A stretch of 64,000 nt of DNA from contig CM064519.1 in NCBI GenBank assembly GCA_032716605.1, positions 31,559,438-31,623,437 of the forward strand, in the 5' to 3' direction. The notes below the pieces were generated by a model. That model did not search any database. It saw only the letters and a list, made by a program, of their open reading frames with translations, and was not told the DNA's origin. Within the stretch, counting starts at the first letter, position 1, and each line of letters begins with the position of its first letter. Source of the DNA: Paralithodes platypus. Taxonomy: Eukaryota > Arthropoda > Malacostraca > Decapoda > Lithodidae. Below are positions 24,659 through 35,834 of the stretch, one piece after another. A program made the translations under genes and the position numbers.

Positions 24659-24849
24659 TTAATTAATGTTCACTGATGTTTGTTTCCGCTCATAAAATAT
24701 AAAATAATTGTTTTGACCCTTAAAACTTTTCTCGTTAAATTTATAGACATTGGAATAAATGTGAATGCACATTTCAGTATATGATTTCCATCTCATACAC
24801 CAACAAATTCTTTCAAGCACTACTGTCAAACCAACACGAGAGCACCAAC

Positions 24850-25411
24850 CTGCAGGGTAAGCCTTGACCCACTGGTAGTAGTTGGCTGGGGTCTGTGTCT
24901 TGGAGGTGTAGGGCTGCATCACTGACTCGGAGGCGCTGCTGTAGGCTTGGGCGAGGGTGTCTGTGGGACTTCTAGCATTCGGAGGGGGCGTTAAACCGGA
25001 CATGTAGCTATTTATTTTGGCACTGTAGTCGCTGCTGACGGGGGGGCTGACGGCGTGAGGGACTGCGGGCGTCGTGGGGAATGTACGGGATAAGGTCTGC
25101 TCACTCCTGGAGGAGGTAACGCCGTAATTGTAGTTTTGGCTAGCGTCGTATCCTGATAAAGCGGTTTGTAATGTCGAATTGTGGACTGTAGTTTGATCGT
25201 AAGAGTGTTTTTGTGTCGCAGTTAAGTTTTGTAGATTGGGATAAGTGGTAGCATAACGATAAGCCTGCATGTTCGTCCCGTATTGTGTATATCCCTGGGC
25301 ATGTTCTGGGTATGCTGGTGATGCCCTCTGATTCTCCATATATGCATATTGTTCCTGTGTTGTGGGGGCCCAGCTGCCCGCCCCAGACATGTTGGGAAAA
25401 TAGGAGCTCAT
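24850..25411 (-). CDS. ftz: Hox gene exon 1 (fushi tarazu-like), N-terminal 187 residues
   Basis: This is the first coding exon of a Hox-class transcription factor that would act in the nucleus. The start is chosen because MSSYF at residues 1-5 is the classic N-terminal Hox motif, and a purine (G) sits at -3. The body is rich in Tyr, Gln, Ser, Thr and Pro (about residues 10-170), typical of Hox transactivation regions. Near the end, residues 178-187 read YYQWVKAYPA. This sits where the YPWM hexapeptide should be, keeping Tyr and Trp but with Pro changed to Gln and Met to Val. A GT donor follows CCTGCAG (intron GT at 24849-24848) and leaves one base after codon 187, which matches the phase of exon 2. 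Without splicing the frame runs 63 residues into the intron, ending at 24659 in sequence with no Hox character. The exon is far less repetitive than its surroundings. Gene assignment rests mostly on exon 2; transcription is not shown. Confidence 0.85.
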
Positions 25412-25620
25412 GACAGCGCGCGGGCGACAGATGATGGTCGTACTGATAGGCCTAGTGTCCCAGGCCTACTGCATCTCGCCATTATTACTGTTTTGGCGAG
25501 CGGGGGTCACGTGACCGACGCTGGCCAATCAGGAGGCAGGGTCGCTATTGTCACGTCCTGGGCCGGCCGTCTGCATTAGCCGCCCAGAGAAATGCACCCT
25601 CCCCCTACAATCAGATTTAT
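25412..25620 (-). promoter_or_regulatory. GC-rich ftz 5' flank / putative promoter-proximal region
   Basis: About 200 bp upstream of the ftz start codon are much richer in GC and CpG than the neighbourhood. They hold the perfect 12-bp palindrome GGTCACGTGACC (25505-25516, containing an E-box) and a CCAAT motif near 25524. On the minus strand there are TAATAATGG and GGCTAATGC, which contain TAAT homeodomain cores. No clear TATA box is seen. The transcription start cannot be placed by eye. Confidence 0.45.
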
Positions 25621-25789
25621 CCCTCTTTGGGGCCTCTTCTACGATTGTTATGGTATTTTTGACATGCTAGTTAGTGTAAAAGTGTTTATTGATAACCCGA
25701 GCTGTTATATAAGACTGGATAGTCACGGCATAACGTAATCCTGCTAGTATATACAAGTGACCGTAACACTTATGGCCGCCATAAAGAAA

Positions 25790-25860
25790 AATATATATCT
25801 GTTACTGTATGCTTATGAATTACATGTTTGCATTATGAATATTAATCAATATTACTACCA
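25790..25860 (+). promoter_or_regulatory. duplicated block upstream of ftz, copy 1
   Basis: About 65 bp containing CTTATGAATTACATGTTTGC and ATTATGAATATTAATCAA. It recurs at about 27395-27462. It may be a cis-element duplicate or an uncharacterised repeat. Confidence 0.4.
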
Positions 25861-25937
25861 ATATTATAATTAGTAAATTCATTAGGTAGTTTTATAATAT
25901 AAGCCTACGTACGCGGAATTGTACTCCTTACTTAATT

Positions 25938-26225
25938 AGAACATAAGACCATAATAACATAAGAAAACGGGAGTATGCAGAGAGCCGATTGGCCCACATA
26001 AGGCAGATCCCTTTCAAACCCAACCCATCTCGTCCATATGCCTATCTAATTTTATCTTGTATATCTCTTATCGCTCTTGATCCTGCCATATCACTCGGTC
26101 TACAACTCTGTTAACAAACCAATACTTGCATATATCTGTTCTGAAAATTAATTAATATAATATGAAACCATATGTTCGAGTTCTTTCGCTATAACTGAGC
26201 TTCAGTACATTTTTCATGTCTCTTG
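25938..26225 (-). mobile_element. CR1-like 3' terminal fragment
   Basis: ACATAAGAAAACGGGAGTAT tail side, GCCCACATAAGGCAGATCCC, ACCCATCTCGTCCATATGCC. The rest is the reverse-complemented RT C-terminus with small deletions. Confidence 0.85.
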
Positions 26226-26274
26226 TATTATTTATTTATAAATAAGTTTAAGAAGATTAGTTATTGAATCAAGT

Positions 26275-26277
<3 letters not shown>

Positions 26278-26355
<78 letters not shown>
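26278..26355. repeat. compound (TA)n(GA)n microsatellite
   Basis: A TA run followed directly by a GA run. Confidence 0.95.
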
Positions 26356-26358
<3 letters not shown>

Positions 26359-26391
26359 GTATAACACTTCCTGGAGGTTGTGATATCATCA

Positions 26392-26747
26392 GTCTTTCTC
26401 TCCCTCTCTCTTTGGCTTGTATCCATTCGGCCCCATTCAGCCTACTGTTTTAAGACGTTTACCCCCATCCAGGTGTCAACATTTTCCTGGCGAGCGGCAG
26501 CGAGCCAGCATATATATATTTTTGTATTGACAGGAAGCTAAAGTTGTACATTTATCGATAGAAAAATGTCTCCGGCGAAGCCGGATTTCTTCATACAACG
26601 CTGGCTCGCTATCGCTCGCCAGAAATAAATCGACACCTGAATGGGGATAAACGTCTTAAAACAGTTGGCTGAATGGGGCCGAATGGATACAAGCCAGGGA
26701 AAGAGAGAAAAGGAGAGAAAGGAAAAAAAACAGGTGACCCCCCTTAA
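26392..26747 (+). mobile_element. foldback TTAA MITE type I, copy D, left end truncated
   Basis: Lacks the GGGAGCCCACCTCGC end and the left TTAA. It begins at the CTCTCCCTCTCTCTTTGGC block next to a compound microsatellite. The right end GGTGACCCCCCTTAA is intact (TTAA 26744-26747). Confidence 0.88.
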
Positions 26748-26865
26748 ACAAAGATACAAGGAAGTGGAATAAAAAACAACTAAAGATGTTTACATACTCG
26801 TATACTCTGAAACAAAGTTCGAAGGAATGTTACAGATGTGTGTGTTGATTATCAGAAGACCACTT

Positions 26866-27115
26866 AACATAAGAACATATGAAAATGGGAGTCTGCAGAG
26901 AGACGATTGGCCCACAAAGGGTAGATCCCTTTCATACTCAACCTATTTCGTCCAAGTACAGTACCTATCTAGTTTTATCTTGAAGCTTCCTAACGTTCTT
27001 GATCCTACTATAGCACTCGGTAGCCTATTACACACATCTACAAATCTGTTATATACCAAACCAATATTTGCTTATATCTTTTCTGAAAGTATATTTATCC
27101 CACATGCTTTAATAT
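26866..27115 (-). mobile_element. CR1-like 3' terminal fragment
   Basis: ACATAAGAACATATGAAAAT, AGACGATTGGCCCACAAAGG and the reverse-complemented RT C-terminus to about 27115. Confidence 0.85.
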
Positions 27116-27394
27116 ATGGCAATTTATATGTATATACTCTGTATATAAAACAAAAATGGTTCACTATGGGGAGGGAAGGTTAACATATCTGATAAATCGG
27201 AGAATAATAGCTCTACTGGGATGAAAGCCGAGAAGGGTAGGAGGAGTCTGCTAAGCAAAAGCAATTAAGGGAATGAGATGCTAATCCTGACAAAAATTAG
27301 CGGCTGAAAAAAGGGCGACGCAGTTAATACCACTGGGGGCTGGGGGTTAGGAGGGGGGGGGGGGGTGAGTGGAGGCGAGGGGTGTGTGGACGAA

Positions 27395-27462
27395 GAAACA
27401 TATATTTCTGTACTGTATTCTTATGAATTATATATTTGCATTATGAATATACATCAACATAA
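27395..27462 (+). promoter_or_regulatory. duplicated block upstream of ftz, copy 2
   Basis: CTTATGAATTATATATTTGC followed by ATTATGAATATACATCAACA matches 25790-25860 at most positions. Confidence 0.4.
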
Positions 27463-27544
27463 ATCAGGCGAGAGGAATAGGAATACAAGGAAGAGCGATA
27501 ATAGCATTGCGAAGGAAGAAGTGAGGTAAATAGGAATATCAAGA

Positions 27545-28325
27545 AGAACGGTCATAAATAACAGTGAGGAGGAAGAGATGTGGGGAGTAGGAATAACAGG
27601 AGGAGCGATAATAACAGTGAGGAGGAAGAGGTGAGGTGAGGGGAATAACAGGAGGAGCGATAATAACAGTGAGGAGGAAGAGGTGAGGTGAGGGGAATAA
27701 CAGGAGGAGCGATAATAACAGTGAAGAGGAAGAGGTGAGGGGAATAGGAATAACAGGATGAGCGATAATAACAGTGATAAGGAAGAGGTGAGGGGAATAA
27801 TAGGAAGAACGATAATAACAGTGAGGAGGAAGAGGTGAGGTGAGGGGAATAACAGGAGGAGCGATAATAACAGTGAGGAGGAAGAGGTGAGGGGAATAAT
27901 AGGAAGAACGATAATAACAGTGAGGAGGAAGAGGTGAGGTGAGGGGAATAACAGGAGGAGCGATAATAACAGTGATAAGGAAGAGGTGAGGGGAATAATA
28001 GGAAGAACGATAATAACAGTGAGGAGGAAGAGGTGAGGTGAGGGGAATAACAGGAGGAGCGATAATAACAGTGAGAAGGAAGAGGTGAGGGGAATAGAAA
28101 TAACAGGATGAGCGATAATAACAGTGAGGAGGAAGAGGTGAGGGGAATAGGAATAACAGGATGAGCGATAATAACAGTAAGAAGGAAGAGGTGAGGGGAA
28201 TAGGAATAACAGGAAGAGCGATAATAACAGTGAGGAGGAAGAGGTGAGGGGAATAGGAATAACAGGATGAGCGATAATAACAGTGAGGAGGAAGAGGTGA
28301 GGGGAATAGGAATAACAGGAGGAGG
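27545..28325 (-). repeat. 44-50-bp minisatellite, about 16 units
   Basis: Units contain GAGGAAGAGGTGAGGGGAAT and GAGCGATAATAACAGT (plus strand), with length variants of 44, 49 and 50 bp. The purine-rich strand is the plus strand. The 326-residue minus-strand open frame (PLPPHCYYRSS repeated) is a by-product. Confidence 0.95.
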
Positions 28326-28330
28326 AAGAG

Positions 28331-28880
28331 GCGTAAATAAGGATAAACGGAGGAACAGGGAAAGGAAGGAAAACGAATAGGAATGGAGGGAGGGAGAGGA
28401 CCAGTCAATATAGGCAGAGGAGGAAAGGGGGAAGGGGAGGGAAGGGGGGAGAGAGAAAGGGATGTGGGAGGGAAGCGGCCACCCTGCACTTTCTCACACT
28501 GTCCTCCCTCCCACAACACTCTTCCATCTGTGCCCTATTCCTCTATTTAGCTTTATGCATTCCATTTATATGTTATCTTCATCACCTTTTATCACCAGCT
28601 ATACTAACACTATTTTGCCTTTACTTATTTCATGTTTTATAGGATTTATCGCCATGCATTTGATTATATATATATATATATATATATAAAGTTATGTAAA
28701 ATTACCACTCAAACCTTCCATCCATTATCTTCAATTATACCTTTACTCTCCCCTCTATAGCATCATATATTCCGTTCATATAATTATCTGTATAGTTTCA
28801 TATATTCCTTTTATAAAAATATTATTTGTCGTTTCGTATATCACATTTATTAATATGTTCCTTCCAACAACCAACCATAC
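28331..28880. other. purine-rich flank and AT-rich sequence, no gene
   Basis: G/A-rich to about 28460, then AT-rich with a short (TA)n at 28667-28688. Confidence 0.5.
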
Positions 28881-28990
28881 TCCTAAAATCGATTAATGAA
28901 ATTTACAAACACATGTGGCAGTCCGTGGATTCGAACCCTATAACACTATATATGTTTATCAATTAGCTACAGTATTATATAAATATAGGA
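28880..28990 (-). repeat. tRNA-derived SINE-like relic, copy 2
   Basis: On the minus strand, GGGTTCGAATCCACGGACTG followed by CCACATGTGTTTGTAAATTTC parallels copy 1 at 23025-23135. The B-box GGTTCGAATCC is perfect. The A-box region is poor. Confidence 0.6.
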
Positions 28991-29340
28991 TAGGATTACA
29001 TTTGATTATTTGGTAAATTCAACTCATATCGAGCTTTCTCCATACAGTATTAAAGGCTTATTGGTAAATGAGCATATATAACTATTCTATCAATCACATG
29101 CATAAAACACAAACAAACATAACAACACAATTCATTACAATCTCAATCTTGAACAGGGAGGGATTACACTAAAATGAAGTCCTGAGACCCACCCGTAATA
29201 GAGTCGTCTGGGGGGAGGCTTCCAAATTATTTTCTCCATTTTTTCCCCCGTGGAGAAAATAAAACGGAAAGTGTTGGTGGGAAATTAAGAACTTTACCCC
29301 TGTCCAGTGTGGCCCATCCTCCCCCGCGGGTGACATAAGG

Positions 29341-29363
29341 GGGCAGAGAGAGAGAGAGAGACT
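29341..29363. repeat. short (GA)n
   Basis: GA run after an unassigned stretch (28991-29340) in which no gene is seen. Confidence 0.8.
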
Positions 29364-29568
29364 GGACTTGACTTAGCAACCTTTATTTACCGCTTCACAG
29401 GGCGAACGCAGACAGAAAATGATACCTATCAATACAATGTGATATTTGTGATTCGGTAATTCAGTTACAATTGACCACAACATATTTATGTCTGGGTCAA
29501 GGGCCTATTAAACTACTCATAAGATTTAATAAAAACGGTACAGATTCTTGAGAGTAAGAGTCCAAGAT

Positions 29569-29674
<106 letters not shown>

Positions 29675-29899
29675 CGGTGGAAGTGTGGATTGGGAGAGAG
29701 GTGTTAATTTTGACACACATTTATCAAATTAATATGTAAATAGATTATTCAAACGAAAAATTAGCTTAATAGAAAGGTGAAAGGGTTAATACATATTAGA
29801 AGTGTGAACGTGAGATATTAGAGAGTAATTGGCAAATGTGTGAGTAAACTGTGAAGCTTAATGGGTTAGGGAGTGTTAAAATGATGATTATTATGTATC

Positions 29900-30284
29900 T
29901 TAAGGGGGGTCACCGGATTTGTTTGATATTTCTCTCCTTTTCTCTCTTTCCCTGGCTTGTATCCATTCGGCCCCATTCAGCCAACTGTTTTAAGACGTTT
30001 ATCCCCATCCAGTTGTTGATATCTTCCTGGCGAGCGATAGCGAGCCAACATTGTATGGAGAAATCCGGCTTCGCCGGAGAAATTTTTCTATCGAAAAATG
30101 TACAAATTTAGGTTGCTGTCAAAACAAAAATATATATATGCTAGCTCGCTACCACTCGCCAGGAAAATATTGACACCTGGATGGGGGTAAACGTCTTAAA
30201 ACAGTAGGCTGAATCAGACCGAATGGATACAAGCCAAAGAGAGAGGGACATAAAGAGAACAAAAAGCGAGGTGGGCTCCCTTAA
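29900..30284 (-). mobile_element. foldback TTAA MITE type I, copy E
   Basis: 385 bp. TTAA at 29900-29903 and 30281-30284, left end GGGGGGTCACCGG, right end GGTGGGCTCCC. It has the same orientation as copy B and is highly similar to it. Confidence 0.92.
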
Positions 30285-30350
30285 TAAAAGGATACACGTG
30301 AGTAAAGTGAGCATCAGGTGATGGTGGAATGGTAAGCTAAGAGAACGACA

Positions 30351-30425
30351 TAAAGACAATAGACGAAAGACAATAGACGAAATACAATAGACGAAAGACA
30401 ATAGACGAAAGACAATAGACGAAAG
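30351..30425 (+). repeat. 14-bp tandem repeat, about five units
   Basis: GACAATAGACGAAA repeated nearly perfectly. Confidence 0.95.
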
Positions 30426-30815
30426 TAAGGAATATATAAATTAGTTAAAACTGGAAACAGATTAATTAACTTGATTTGACTAGATAGAAAAATAACAATA
30501 CAAAAACAGGATTAGGACGGTTATCGTGTCAAGAGCTACCTCATAATTGTTAGCAAAATTTCATATTATTATGTTGAAAGAAAACTGTAAACATTAAATA
30601 TGCCTATTTTAACGACACCATTAAAATGTGTTTTGTGATGTACGATACAAATGTGACTAACACATTGGGAAGAGGGATAGAGGAGCAGTGGATACGCTGC
30701 TTTCAACATGTATGACATACAGTACATATATAGCTATTAAAAGATTGGAAGAAGTAAAACCTTGAAACACGGAATATACAAACTGCCACGCGCCCACATT
30801 AGGTAGATTCCTCTC
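30426..30815. other. no gene recognised
   Basis: AT-rich, non-repetitive by eye. Confidence 0.5.
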
Positions 30816-30816
30816 A

Positions 30817-30817
<1 letters not shown>

Positions 30818-30892
<75 letters not shown>

Positions 30893-30929
30893 TATATATA
30901 GAGAGAGAGAGAGACAGAGAGAGAGAGAG
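30818..30929. repeat. compound (TA)n(GA)n microsatellite
   Basis: About 80 bp TA followed by GA. Confidence 0.95.
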
Positions 30930-31079
30930 CCAGACTGCCAACATTTATTTCCTATTATTCCCCCCTCATTGCCTAAATAATTTCTAAGATATTCGTTTAT
31001 TTTTCTCCCTAAATGCTGCAAATATTGTTGCTCGTCGCGTGTTACTGAGAAATGGAAACTAATTTGACACACAAATAGT

Positions 31080-31974
31080 CCAGTAGAGTTTATAGCGAGT
31101 CATAAGTCAAAGTCCTCTCTCTTTCTCTACTTCTTCATTTATATGTCATATTATCAAAATACCTATTCACATACTTCAATGCATTTCCTTGCCATTTACA
31201 TATATTGATGTTGTTCTTATTTTCACTCATTATGAACTACTATCTCAATGCTTCACGATTTGTGTTTATCTTGTAGTTTCCTTTACCTTTCTCTAATATG
31301 GCTCTTTATTTCCTCCCCCTTTGCTTTGCTTACATTTACCCTCTTACAAGTCCAATGTATTATTTTGTGTTTATTTGCAAGCCCATTCTGTAATCTTTAC
31401 CTCAATGCTGTGTTTTCCTACATACGACTAATATATCGTAATATTTGTCTTTATTTGCTTTTTTTTTCGTTTTCTGTTTCATGTTACCCTTTCCACAATC
31501 TTTAGCCTTTGAGTCTTTTCAACAATTTCCCTCTCAGATTGCCATTCCACTTCCATGTTTTCTGACTGATGCATATTCTCCTCTCCCACCCTATATTCTT
31601 GCTACATGCTTTATAATCCTAATACTTCCTTCCGTATGTCTTGTTTATATTCGTATCTTATTCTTCTCCTCATGTATTATCATATTAATGTCGATAAATT
31701 TAATCCTCCTTGCCTTAATTTGTCTGCGTCTACCCTTTCTTCTTGAGTGCACTTTATCTTTCATCTCCGAATGTTTCTTTTCTCTATTTCTTACTCGTAT
31801 TCTACACCCTCTCCCAGTTGCTTTCTCCCCTCGTTTCCACCCTCTCTACTCCCCCTGATTCCTTCCTCTCCACTTATTCCTTCATTTCCTCCCTCCTCCT
31901 GCTGCTCCTCTGCCTCCCCTCTGCACCACTTATTCCTCCTCATTTCCCCCTTTCCCATTCTTTGTATGTATACT
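31080..31974 (+). other. pyrimidine-rich low-complexity region, no gene
   Basis: Strong C+T bias on the plus strand over 900 bp keeps frames open (85, 137, 122 and 105 residues). The translations are Ser/Leu/Phe/Pro-rich with no domain. I do not regard them as genes. Confidence 0.6.
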
Positions 31975-32360
31975 TTAAGGGACCCCACCTCACTTGCTTT
32001 CTCTTTCTCTCCCTCTCTCTCTTTGGCTTGTATCCATTCGGCCACATTCAGCCTACTGTTTTAAGACGTTTACCCCCATCCAGGTGTCAATATTTTCCTG
32101 GCGAGCGGTAGCGAGCCAGTATATATATATTTTTGTTTTGTGACAGCAAGCTAAATGTGTATATTTTTAGATAGAAAAATGTCTCAGGCGAAGCCGGATT
32201 TCTCCATACAATGCTGACTCGTTATCGCTCGCCAGGAATAAATCGACACCTGGATGGGGATAAACGTCTTAAAACTGTTGGCTGAATGGAGCCGAATGGA
32301 TACAAGCCAGGGAAAGAGAGAAAAGGAGAGAAATATAAAACAAACGGTGACCCCCCTTAA
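31975..32360 (+). mobile_element. foldback TTAA MITE type I, copy F
   Basis: 386 bp. TTAA at 31975-31978 and 32357-32360, left end GGGACCCCACCTCAC, right end GGTGACCCCCC. Same orientation as copies A and C. Confidence 0.92.
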
Positions 32361-32410
32361 TACTCTCTACAGCCACATCTCTCTATCCAACGTTCATTCT
32401 GATATTCTGC

Positions 32411-32697
32411 CTGAGGGCTGGTCCTGTCCAGAGTGAGGTTTGAGATCCTCTACCCAACCTTAGTTGTCTATGCCTAACTCTTTTCCTGTAGGCTACTACG
32501 TTTCCTATTTCAGAGGCTAGGAATCCTCCTCCCCTTGTAGAATTCACCTTCTAGACGAGACTGAGAAAGGAGCAAGGGAATTCGAAAGCAGTCCCAGACC
32601 CTAAGAATTGGAACTTTAAATGTTGTTTCTGCTCGGGCTCTGTCTCGAGTCGGCCACCCCCAGCTATGGGGTATGTAACATACATGCATACATACAT
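32411..32697 (+). repeat. dispersed repeat family D, copy 2
   Basis: The most complete copy. It starts TGAGGGCTGGTCCTGTCCAG and ends GGGGTATGTAACATACATGC, with an ACATAC-rich tail. The tail and lack of coding capacity suggest a SINE or the 3' end of a LINE. Confidence 0.8.
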
Positions 32698-33335
32698 AAG
32701 AACATAAGAACATAAGAAAATGGGACTCTGAAGAAAGCCAATTGGCCCACGCGAGGCAGATCCCTCTCACACCCGCTCTTAATTATAAGGCCTAATAATA
32801 AGAACATTAGAAAATGGGAGTCAGGAGAAAGCCGATTGGCCCACGCAAGGCAGATCCCTCTCACACCCAACAATTTTTATAAGGCCTAATTATAGGCCCA
32901 GCTCACTAACACCATGAGGACTTACCTTAACAAAACGGTCAGAGGTCAACGCAAGAAAAAGTGCAGTGTGCCGATTGGCCCATACTCGGCAGATCCCCCT
33001 CATACCCAACCCGTCTCGTCCATATGCCTATCTAATTATATCTTAAAGTTCTCTGTCGTACTTGATCCCACTATAGCACTTGGTAGCCTATTCCACCTAT
33101 CTACAACTCTGTTACCAAACCAATATTTGCCTATATCTTTTCTTAAACTAAATGTATCCAATTTGAAACTATTTGTTCGAGTTATTTCGCTACCACTGAA
33201 CTTTAGTACATCTTTCATGTCCCCTTTATTAATCCCACTAACCCACTTGAACACCTCTTATCATATCCCCTCTAACTCTACGTCTCTCTAACGAATGTAA
33301 GCATAATTTCTTCAACCTTTCTTCATTTGAAACAG
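32698..33335 (-). mobile_element. two stacked CR1-like 3' ends
   Basis: Two successive tails (about 32698-32799 and 32800-33335), each beginning with AAGAACAT repeats and the GGCAGATCCCTCTCACACCC block. The second extends into the RT C-terminal coding region and stops at about 33335. There it meets a plus-strand copy head to head. Confidence 0.85.
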
Positions 33336-34927
33336 GTATAGTTCCAGAAGCTTGGAAGCTTGCAAATGTAGTTCCGATTTTCAAAAAAGGTGATAAATCA
33401 ATAGCATCCAATTACCGTCTCATTAGTCTCACTTTAATCATAGGAAAGCTACTAGAGTCAATTATTGCTAGGAAAATGAGAAACCACTTCGAAACATTTA
33501 ACTTAATCAATTCTTCTCAGCATGGATTCACTCAGGGACGTTCTTGCCTTACTAATTTGCTTAGTTTTTTCTCAGAGGTATATGAAGCAGTAGATAATGA
33601 CAAGTCATATAATATAATATATTTAGATTTCAGTAAAGCTTTCGACAGAGTCCCTCATGAGAGATTGATGAGAAAGGTTGAGGCACATGGAATAGGTGGG
33701 GCGTTGTTAGGATGGATTAGGTCATGGCTAATTGGTAGGAAACAGAGAGTCAGCATAAATGGTACCAAGTCAGAGTGGGGAGCAGTCAAAAGTGGTGTCC
33801 CCCAGGGATCGGTATTAGGTCCTCTGTTGTTTCTTATATACATAAATGACCTAGATTTAGGTATAACTAGTAGGATAAGTAAATTCGCAGACGATACTAA
33901 AATGGGGAGATCAATTGATTCAGATAGCGATATAGAGTGCCTCCAAAGGGATCTAGATACCTTACATGAATGGTCAGTAAATTGGCAGATGAAGTTTAAC
34001 ATTGACAAATGCAAGGTATTAAAGATAGGGAAGATGCAAACAAATGTTAAATATAAACTAGCTAATTTAGAATTAGAAAATTCAGACTGCGAGAAAGATC
34101 TAGGTGTGTTTGTTAGCCATGATTTGAAGCCTAGAAAACAGTGTATAAGCGTTCGTAATAAGGCAAACAGGATTCTCGGGTTCATCTCTAGGAGTGTGAG
34201 TAACAGAACTGCTGATGTTATCTTAAAACTTTACTTGTCATTAGTGAGACCCCATATGGATTATGCTGTCCAATTTTGGTGTCCTTATTACAGAATGGAC
34301 ATAGATTCATTGGAGAGAGTACAGCGTAGAATGACAAAAATGATCCATAATATTAGAAATCTTCCGTATGAAGAAAGGTTGAAGAAATTAGGTTTACATT
34401 CGTTAGAGAGACGCAGAGTTAGAGGGGATATGATAGAGGTGTTCAAGTGGGTTAGTGGGATTAACAAAGGAGACATGACAAATGTACTAAAGCTCAGTGA
34501 TAGCGAAAGAACTCGTACCAATGGTTTCAAATTAGATAAATTTCGTTTCAGAAAAGATATAGGCAAATATTGGTTTGGTAACAGAGTTGTAGATGGGTGG
34601 AATGGACTACCAAGTGCTATAGTGGGATCTAAAACTGTAGGGAGCTTTAAGATAAAATTGGATAAGCATATGGACGAGAAGGGTTTGGGTGTGAAGGGGG
34701 ATCAGCCGGGTTGGGCCAATCAGCGCTCTGCAGACCCCCATAATCCTGCGTTAATCTCTAACCGTTTTGGTAGGATGATCCTCAGGGTATTAGAGTGTTG
34801 AGCCTATAATTGGGCTTTGTAATTGATTTGGGGTTGTGTGGGACAGGGATCTGCCTTGCTTAGGCCAATCGGCTTTCTGCAGACTCCCATTTTCTTATGT
34901 TCTTATGTTCTTATGTTCTTATGTTCT
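33318..34927 (+). mobile_element. CR1-like retrotransposon copy with longest RT frame
   Basis: 5'-truncated non-LTR element. The frame is open from about 33329 through 34801; the 441 residues from the Met at 33476 cover most of the reverse transcriptase. Seen motifs are [12 protein letters not shown] (Asp51), [15 protein letters not shown] (106-120), the catalytic FADDT (137-141), VRPHMDYAVQFW and LERVQRRMTKM. The endonuclease domain is missing. Near 34685 an extra base shifts the frame past the usual end (GWV-stop in sister copies), so the last residues are 3' UTR read-through. The 3' end is four to five TTCTTATG units. The element copies itself by target-primed reverse transcription. Family placement is from the motif pattern, not a search. 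Confidence 0.88.
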
Positions 34928-35560
34928 TAAAACTTTACTTGTCATTAGTGAGACCCCATATGGATTATGCTGTTCAATTGTGGTGTCCTTATTACAGAAT
35001 GGACATAGATTCATTGGAGAGAGTACAACGTAGAATGACAAAAATGATCCATAATATTAGAAATCTTCCGTATGAAGAAAGGTTGAAGAAATTAGGCTTA
35101 CATTCGTTAGAGAGACGCAGAGTTAGAGGTGACATGATAGAGGTATTCAAGTGGGTTAGTGGAATTAATAAAGGAGACATGAAAAATGTACTAAAGCTCA
35201 GTGATAGCGAAATAACTCGTACATATGGTTTCAAATTAGATAAATTTCGTTTCAGAAAAGATATAGGCAAATATTGGTTTGGTAACAGAGTTGTAGATGG
35301 GTGGAATAGGCTACCAAGTGATATAGTGGGATCAAGAACGATAGGAAGCTTTAAAATAAAATTAGATAGGCATATGGACGAGATGGGTTGGGTGTGAGGG
35401 GGATCTACCAGGTGTGGGCCAATCGGCGCTCAGCAGACCCCCGTAATCTTGTTTTAATCTCTGACCGTTTTGGTGGGGTCAGTACTCAAGGTATTAGTGA
35501 GATGGGTCTATAATTGGGCCTTGTAATTGGGGTTGGGTGTGACAGGGATCCACCTGGAAT
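34926..35560 (+). mobile_element. CR1-like copy, C-terminal part, fused to preceding tail
   Basis: Begins within the RT C-terminal region directly at the last tail unit of the preceding copy (TTCTTAAAACTTTACTTG) and ends in 3' UTR without a tail. The 166-residue frame ending GWV shows the normal C-terminus of the family protein. Confidence 0.88.
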
Positions 35561-35834
35561 TCCACAGTGTGGAATGGTCAAATTAGACTCATTTCTAGTT
35601 CAACTACGAGAGTGAGAGGTAGAGTCTATATATAGTTCTCTGTTACATACATGAAAATGCCGACCTCTTGTGGTGCACTTGGGTGTGATGAAGGATCAAA
35701 CAAAATATCTGGTCTATCCTTTACATATAAAACAAATTAGTATCCTTACAGTTAAATATCAGATTTTTATAACATTTATCTTTGTAACCAGATTTGCTTC
35801 AACTTGGATACATTTTGTTTCATAAAAGTTATAG

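Noticed and set aside
27539..28519. 326-residue Pro/His/Tyr/Ser-rich minus-strand frame
   Set aside because: By-product of the 44-50-bp purine-rich minisatellite; unit lengths vary and no other gene feature is present.
31248..32111. hydrophobic frames in the pyrimidine-rich region
   Set aside because: Leu/Phe/Ser/Pro content follows from base composition; the last frames run into a foldback MITE.
33655..34185. minus-strand frame opposite the RT gene (176 residues)
   Set aside because: It is the antisense shadow of the CR1 RT frame; the same shadow recurs opposite every RT copy.
32698..34927. single CR1 insertion with 5' inversion (twin priming)
   Set aside because: Both the minus and plus segments carry their own 3' UTR and tail, so two separate insertions are needed.
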